Positions 58,123 to 64,000 of a stretch of 64,000 nucleotides of DNA are shown here, piece after piece. The stretch lies in NCBI GenBank assembly GCA_003996215.1, contig QJPP01007595.1, positions 1 through 64,000 of the forward strand. Direction: 5' to 3'. The notes beneath the pieces were generated by a model, which was given only the letters and a program-made list of their open reading frames with translations, had not been told where the DNA came from and made no database searches. This stretch comes from Jaltomata sinuosa (taxonomy: Eukaryota; Streptophyta; Magnoliopsida; Solanales; Solanaceae). Position 1 is the stretch's first letter, and every line of letters starts with the position of its first letter. The position numbers were made by a program, and so were the translations under genes.

Positions 58123-60205
58123 TGTCACGACCCGAGGTTACCTCCTAGACGTAACATGAAACTTAAGACCATAAGGATCCCAAGATAACCCTTGGTCATA
58201 GCATTCTCAAGCATACATAAAGGAAACGTAGCGGAAGCATCAAGGATAAAGGCAACATAGCATAGGATAGATAGCCAAGTCAAGAGATACGACACCGCCG
58301 AAGGGTTACATATGGTCTATATCTAAAAGCCTCTAGTCATAACTCATAACATAAGGAGTTGCTAGGACAAGACCCTAGCTAACTCGAAGTAGGAAAATGA
58401 AAGTCCAACAAAGCTAGAAACATAACTAGTCCTCGACCTAAGAGGACTCACCAAAGCTGACTGAGAATGGCCGAGAACTCTAGACAAGTATTTGCAAGGG
58501 GACACCTAAATCTGCATCATCAAAAGATGCAGCGCAATATGCGTTAGTACTATGGAATGTACTAAATATATGAGCGATGCATGAATCATGATAAAACAGT
58601 TTAAACCATGCCTAAGAATGAACTTATTTCTGATAGAAGGTCCATAAGTAAATACCAAGGTATAAAACATGAAACATGAGATAAAGCTTAAGTTTTATAA
58701 TAGAGATTCATATAACTTCATAGCTTGAAAATAAATATGTGGGAGTTTTTTTTAACTGACATAAACCATGCTGAGCAGCATGGAGTCCGATGTATCCTCC
58801 ACATCGAAAGGACCCAATATACCTTGCCAGGGTATAGAGGCATGACATGTGGTGTGATCAATAAATCTAAAGCCCAATAGAGGAGATTTAGAACCTACGG
58901 GGGAACGTAGTTCTGGGACCATGGGTACTCTCACCCAGTCCAACTCGGTGCTAAATACTACTCCCAAAATGTATAACATGTGCTCACATACATATGACAT
59001 ATCTGATGCCAAATTGTTCATAACTTGTTCATACTTGTTCATAACATGGATCATCATACTACTCATGCGTTTTTGTTTAGAAAATGACTCATGATCATTA
59101 ATGGAACATCGGGTGTCTTATCCTGCATAATACTTCATAATATAGAAAACTTACATACTTCATGACTTGTAAAACTTTGCATGACTCTAGTTCAATTTCA
59201 TAATACAAAGATTTTTCATAGAATATAGGAACTAGGCATGCACATGCTTGAAAACCCATAAGGGACATGCTATCAAAATCCAATTTGCTTAAATCAATCT
59301 TCATGCATGTAGGAATTTCCATGGCAAAACTTCAATTCATGAAATAAGAGTTATCATGTAAAAACCCATGTGAAATCATGCAATTTGATAGAAATTTCAT
59401 AACCAAATCATATTGAGAAAAACCCGTAAGAATTGGATAAGAACCCTAATTTGGAGATCATGAAATCCAAATTTGAATTAGGGGTTTTGGGCACAAGGGT
59501 GAAAGGAACCCATTGTTGATTACCCACATACCTTGGGTGAAGATAACCTACTTTAATGGAAAGACTTAGGAGACTTGAACTTGAAGCTTGATACCTTGAG
59601 CTTGAGAGAATCATTTTTCCTTTTTGGGAGGTGAATGAAGAATTTAGAAGAGACTTGGGATAATAAGGGTGAAAACCCTTCTTGGAATATTCAAAATGAC
59701 CTCATTTAGGAGTTAAAAAGGGTGGAAAATAACCAAAATGCCCCTGGTATTTAAATAAGAAAAAGATGGGAAATGATCGGTCTCAAGGACCACGGGTTGG
59801 TTGATGGTCGATCGTCCAAGATGAATGACTCTCAAAGGGATCCATAGTTTGACTGGAGGAGTCTGGAAGCTTCTGGATCTCGGGGACTATGGGTGAAATG
59901 ACGACCCGTCATCCAGAAGGATGGGCCGTCCCTTAACCCGTTATTTCTTGGACCTAAAGGGGAGGTTTCTGAACTGTGAATGACGAGTCTCAGTCTATGG
60001 TGGGATGACGGTCCGTCGTCCAGAAGGACGAACCGTGCTTCGACTGGTCTTCTGTGGGACTCTTTTCTGGGGTTTCTGAAACTTGGACAACGAGTGCACA
60101 GGACGAACCGTGGTACCAAACCATGAACCTTCAACTGACTCATCGTGTCGGGGATATTAACTTAGACAGCTGAATAGGTTTTTGGGGTTTTACAGAGGTA
60201 TTACA
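58123..60205 (-). mobile_element. 5' LTR of element 6, also preceded by a polypurine tract
   Basis: On the minus strand it starts TGTAATACCTCTGTAAAACC (60205) and ends CTCGGGTCGTGACA (58123), 2,083 bp. It is the same family as 48882-50911. Its U3 array uses other words (GACGACCCGTCATCC, GATGACGGTCCGTCGTCC; 59780-60130). It also has a purine tract (CAAAAGGGGGGATAA) directly upstream, a feature expected of a 3' LTR, suggesting that it is shared with a second element to its right. Confidence 0.85.
59780..60130 (-). repeat. GACGG/CCGTC palindrome array in the element 6 5' LTR
   Basis: CGACCCGTCATCCAGAAGGA, TGACGGTCCGTCGTCC, GGACGAACCGTGC and GGTCGATCGTCC recur over 350 bases. These occupy the position of the CACGA/TCGTG array of the sister LTR but with a different core, although both LTRs are formally from one element. 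Confidence 0.7.
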
Positions 60206-61005
60206 TTATCCCCCCTTTTGGACCATTCGTCCTCAAATGTAGGCTTTAGCTCTCAATAGAATTAACATTGGAATTTTTCCAAAATTTTGCCAGAGTTTCC
60301 TTTGTACATGGGGCTATCCAAAATCTGTCAGCTAACCAGAATACGGATATATAAGCCTCACAGGGCACCATAAAAGTTGTAGTACAAAATGAAAGTAAGG
60401 TTCTGCTATGTTACATAAGGAAATAACTATGCATCTGATTTACCTTATATTCCTTTCCATGTTTTGACTTATAGTGCAACATATGGAATCTATGAACTCG
60501 TAGGCGCAAGTGATACACCTGGATATGTATACAGAACACCTGAGTAAAAATTGATTATGTATAGATGATGAAGGCTCAAATCATGTTCCCCAAGTTGGAG
60601 GTCACAGCGATCGTGCAACAAAACTAAATTTATAATTCCAAAAGAGTGTCGGGTCGTACCCAAGTGACTTGGAGCTAGCTAAATTAAGATTGTGTTGAAT
60701 TGAGTTCAAGATGAGAGTAAATGCTTAAAGAAGAAAAGTAAAAGGTTGGGGGAATTGGGATGTTGTCACTACAATCACAATTCAAATAAAAGCAAATAAA
60801 CAAAAGGGATGAACCAAATAGAGTAGGCGACACATATCCGATGAGGTTTAGTAATGGGCTAGGGTGATCATCAATTCAAATTTCTTCTCGCTTATTGACA
60901 TAAGTAGCGTTGGTCATAGGTATGGATTGTTATCTCTCAATCAACAACCATATATCTGATGACCTTGTTTAGAGCATCATCAGTTTGATCGATAAACAAC
61001 CAACC
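60206..61005 (-). other. 3' internal tail with polypurine tract, then unidentified sequence
   Basis: The first 40 bases on the minus strand end in the conserved GAGGACGAATGGTCC block and a purine tract, as at the end of a gypsy internal region. From about 60260 to 61005 I recognise no pol motif or open frame. GTGTCGGGTCGTACCCAAG near 60650 resembles leader sequence of other plant retroelements, but I cannot place it. Confidence 0.5.
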
Positions 61006-61724
61006 TATCACGACCCGAAATCGAGCCATGATGGCGTCTACATAACCTCCAGTAGACAAGCCTATCCTAAATACGTGAAAAGCAGTAAATAATAATGTAA
61101 CTAAAGAGAATCGGAAGATATAACCACAGATAGGGCAAAAATCATATATATACATACCAACGTACATAATATACAAACGATGGCCCTAAAGTGACCGAAA
61201 AGGGAAAAACAACCCGAACACCAACCCGGACCTGGTGTCACTAGTACAAGAGAGACTAAAGTAAGGAGTAGCTATACAATAACCTCTGTCTATCAAAAAT
61301 ACAAAATATAGACAGGAAGTATAAGATAGAAAACAAGTAAAGTCTCCAAAGAGCTGGGAGCTCACCGCGATCCGAATAGCAGCAGGCCTCGAACGACACG
61401 AGATCAACGAGGGTGGCTCGTACTAGGTGCTGTATTAGAAAAAGATATGCAGAGAGTAGTATGTGTACCGAGACAATGGGTAATCAGTGGGCATCATAAG
61501 CTGACTGAGCGCAGAAAGATAATATATAAATATAGATTACAGGAAAGAAGCTAACTATACAGGGATCCACCTAAATCAAGTTATAAAGCCGGAGACATGC
61601 CAATAAACAAAAAGAGAAAGGGCAACAACATCAAGCCAAACTAGAGTCGATCCACATGCCAAAGCAAATGTAATGCGATAAACGATGATGCATATATGTT
61701 TGCAATATAATATAAACCAAGAAT

Positions 61725-61905
61725 ACTGCATCGAGCACCGCATAGGACTATGTATATATATATATATGAAATAATAAAATACCAAGAATAACGCATCGGG
61801 GGTCCAAAATACCACATCGGACTAATATATATATAAATGAGAATGTAAAATACCAGGAATAACGCATCAGGGGTCCAAAATACCGCATCGAACTATAGAT
61901 TTATA
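61725..61905 (-). repeat. About 70-bp tandem repeat in LTR 7, three units
   Basis: AATACCA(A/G)GAATAACGCATCGG, then GGTCCAAAATACC, then CATCGGACTA and an AT-rich run recur three times. The units differ mainly in the length of the TATATA stretch. Confidence 0.8.
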
Positions 61906-63144
61906 TAAATAAAATAGTAGTTCCTCTTTTCCTCTCAAAAACCAAGGTGATACTCAAAATAACTCGATTTAGTCCGAAAAATCATCACAACAATAGAAGA
62001 GCCTCTTTTCAAACCAAAACCTTCAAAAATTGTTTTCTTACTATACCAATGATATGGCATGCAATATGGGTATGAATGTTTACACACAGAGGGAAACCAC
62101 ATCATCAGTTAAAATAGGGAAAGAATACCCGCCAAACAAGAGAACTGACCTAGAATCTGTCCAAATCCTAGCCATTTCCTCGGGCCCACAGTTACACACG
62201 ATGATAGAATAAAGCGATAAAGCGGAAATAAAAGCGAAAACCAACAGGAAAACTCTATTCTACCCCTAAAGCCTCCTAAAAGCATGCTAAGGGTCTTAGA
62301 CTAATGACACAGAAGAAACAGGCTCCTAGTGTAAGGATAACATACAATCCTAGTGCTAAAAACCCAAAATGACCAATTAACATGATAAACAGGATTTAAG
62401 CCTAAAGTCTATCAAAAATCCAACCTAGCATTCCAGTAACATACAAATATATATAATCCAACTAAACTCAGTCTAGAAGGTAAATCGTAAACTAGCTCGG
62501 GGCCGAACTGCAAGCATGAACCATCACTCGTGTGCCTTCCCTTTTCAAATAGCCTCAAAAAGGTGTCATGCTATCAAGAACATAAACTAGGTGTCAAGAA
62601 GAGAATAATGACACCCATATTGCTATACAAAAAATTGGGCATAAAATCAGGTCAGAAAAATGACCCTCGGGGCCCGTGCAATGAAACAGAAAACAAACTT
62701 CACAATTATTCTTGCGGTGGGTCAAGGTCTCCATGCCCAATGTTTGGGGTCAAACGAAGCTAGATTTGGGGCCTAAAACAGCCTCGAAGTACTACTAATT
62801 CACGGAATTTAAAACGAAAAGCTCGAAAATTTAGAGGCAGGGACCTACCTCAATAAGAGAAACATGCTACGGACCTGAGTTACACGAGTTTACGAGTATG
62901 TAGTCCCCAATGATCAGATTTCACAAGAATCCCCAAAATCTAAAAATTTAATAACAAGAGAATTTAGCGGGAGAATCACGGGAATTTACACGGAAAAGGG
63001 AGAGGGGTGACGAGAGGACTTATTGGGTGAAGGAAATTATGCAATGATGCTGGAAATATTGAGCTTAGGAGCCTACAAATGAAGTTTCTCAGATTTTTGG
63101 AGAAGAAAATGAAGTTGGGACTTAAAATAACTGCCAGGGGTCCT

Positions 63145-63345
63145 TTATCGCGTTCGCGATAGCACCCCCGCATTTGCGGAAAAAAGCTGGCCCAACCATC
63201 ACATTCACGATGGTCTAGGTCACCTAGGCGAAGAGGAAGCCAAGCTGGGTCCCAATCAGCTACATCACAAATGCAAAGAACCCCTTCGCGATGGCCAAGA
63301 AACTAGACCATCGCGAATGCGATGGGGTCCCTGCGATCGCAAAGA
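63145..63345 (-). repeat. CG-palindrome array in U3 of LTR 7
   Basis: TATCGCGTTCGCGATA, CCGCATTTGCGG, CATCACATTCACGATG, CCATCGCGAATGCGATGG and TGCGATCGCA occur within 200 bases. Several are perfect or one-mismatch palindromes. The position matches the CGCAAATGCG array of LTR A. Confidence 0.85.
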
Positions 63346-64000
63346 GCAAAGTTGTCTGCAACTTAATGCAGCAACCAGCAAAAACACCAGGTCCAAAAAT
63401 CTTCCGACCGACCCTCGGGATTCATCTGAAACCCCGTGAACACAAACCAACCATGCTACCCTACCAGAAATGGCATTCTGGACTTAATAGAAAAGAAGAA
63501 ACTACCAACGAAGATTGTTTTAACAAAAAGTGGGCAACACCCCAAAACCATTCGAACACAAAACCTAAAGTTCCCCTTAGCCCAAAGTCGACATTCCAGA
63601 GCTAACAGCGCTGACGGAATTCCCATCCGAGGCCGTATTCTCTGAATGTTGACCAAAGTCTACCCTGCTAGCCAAACTGACTCTAAAACACACAAACCCA
63701 CACAAAACCAAACCAAAGGCACTCAAACTCATACCAATGGTCCCACTAGATCAAAATCTCTATTCCGGAGCCAACGGAACTGTCGTAATTCGATTCTGAG
63801 CGTGTTAACCAAGAAAGTTGACCAAAATCAAAGATTTACCAACCTTAAGTGCTAAAATAGGTAAATGGTGATAACGACCTAACGGACAACCCGGGCACCG
63901 GACCATCAGTCCAGAAGGTCATAAATGACTTGTTGCCGCTAAGGGAAAGCTCGAAATACACAAAAGCACGAATAACGAAAAATGACCTGGAGGCTCATTA

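Larger units (their letters stand above)
61006..64000 (-). mobile_element. LTR of minus-strand gypsy element 7, reaching the window edge
   Basis: On the minus strand it ends TTTCGGGTCGTGATA at 61006 (TGATA for TGACA). At the right edge it reads TAATGAGCCTCCAGGTC, so only the first two bases (TG) of the start lie outside the window. Length is about 3.0 kb. No PBS follows the 61006 end, so it is a 3' LTR or a solo LTR. It carries the long-LTR family landmarks and a TATCGCG/CGCGATA-type array at 63145-63345. Confidence 0.82.

Overview
This window is gene-poor plant nuclear DNA made almost entirely of nested, decayed long-terminal-repeat (LTR) retrotransposons of the Ty3/gypsy type. Three things point to a plant: chromodomain-type integrase tails, initiator-methionine tRNA primer binding sites (TGGTATCAGAGC-like) next to LTR ends, and LTRs of 2 to 3.8 kb that read TGTAA...TGACA. 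They fit the Tekay/Del chromovirus lineage. A large solanaceous genome would fit, but that is inference, since no diagnostic host gene is present. I found no rRNA or tRNA gene, no CRISPR array and no convincingly intact cellular gene.

Layout. 1-10723 (+): three layers of nesting. The 3' end of one element (integrase tail, LTR 186-3398) sits inside the integrase of a second (3399-5952, LTR 4035-5952), which sits inside a third (5953-10723, LTR 7006-10723); their left halves lie outside the window. 10724-12453: the only stretch not clearly retroelement. It holds degenerate tandem repeats, a 40-bp repeat, a telo-box/5'-leader-like segment and a short ORF, possibly a host gene fragment. 12454-22614 (+): an element with both LTRs, gag, a 2.6-kb pol segment that is inverted in place, and an integrase tail; its 3' LTR is cut by the next insertion. 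22615-48881 (-): a chain LTR-internal-LTR-internal-LTR-internal-LTR of one family, in which neighbours share LTRs. It is interrupted by a plus-strand deletion derivative (35181-41619) and by a clean solo LTR of another family (44083-46690) with a 5-bp target duplication. 48882-60205 (-): a roughly 11.3-kb element with 2-kb LTRs, gag and a complete pol order, but with protease-RT-RNase H present twice. 60206-61005: a tail with a polypurine tract, plus unidentified sequence. 61006-64000 (-): another LTR reaching to within about 2 bases of its terminus.

The coding regions describe the same machine repeatedly: Gag (capsid, zinc knuckle), aspartic protease, reverse transcriptase, RNase H, integrase with chromodomain. 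Nearly every copy carries stops, frameshifts or lost catalytic residues, so none of the elements seen here looks autonomous. The most interesting recurrent signal is not a gene. Upstream of the putative promoter, nearly every LTR carries an array of short CG-centred imperfect palindromes whose sequence differs between copies and families. Other points worth checking are the pol inversion bounded by a 9-bp inverted repeat, the duplicated pol core, the shared-LTR chain, and a cluster of TGGGCY (site II) motifs in the solo LTR.
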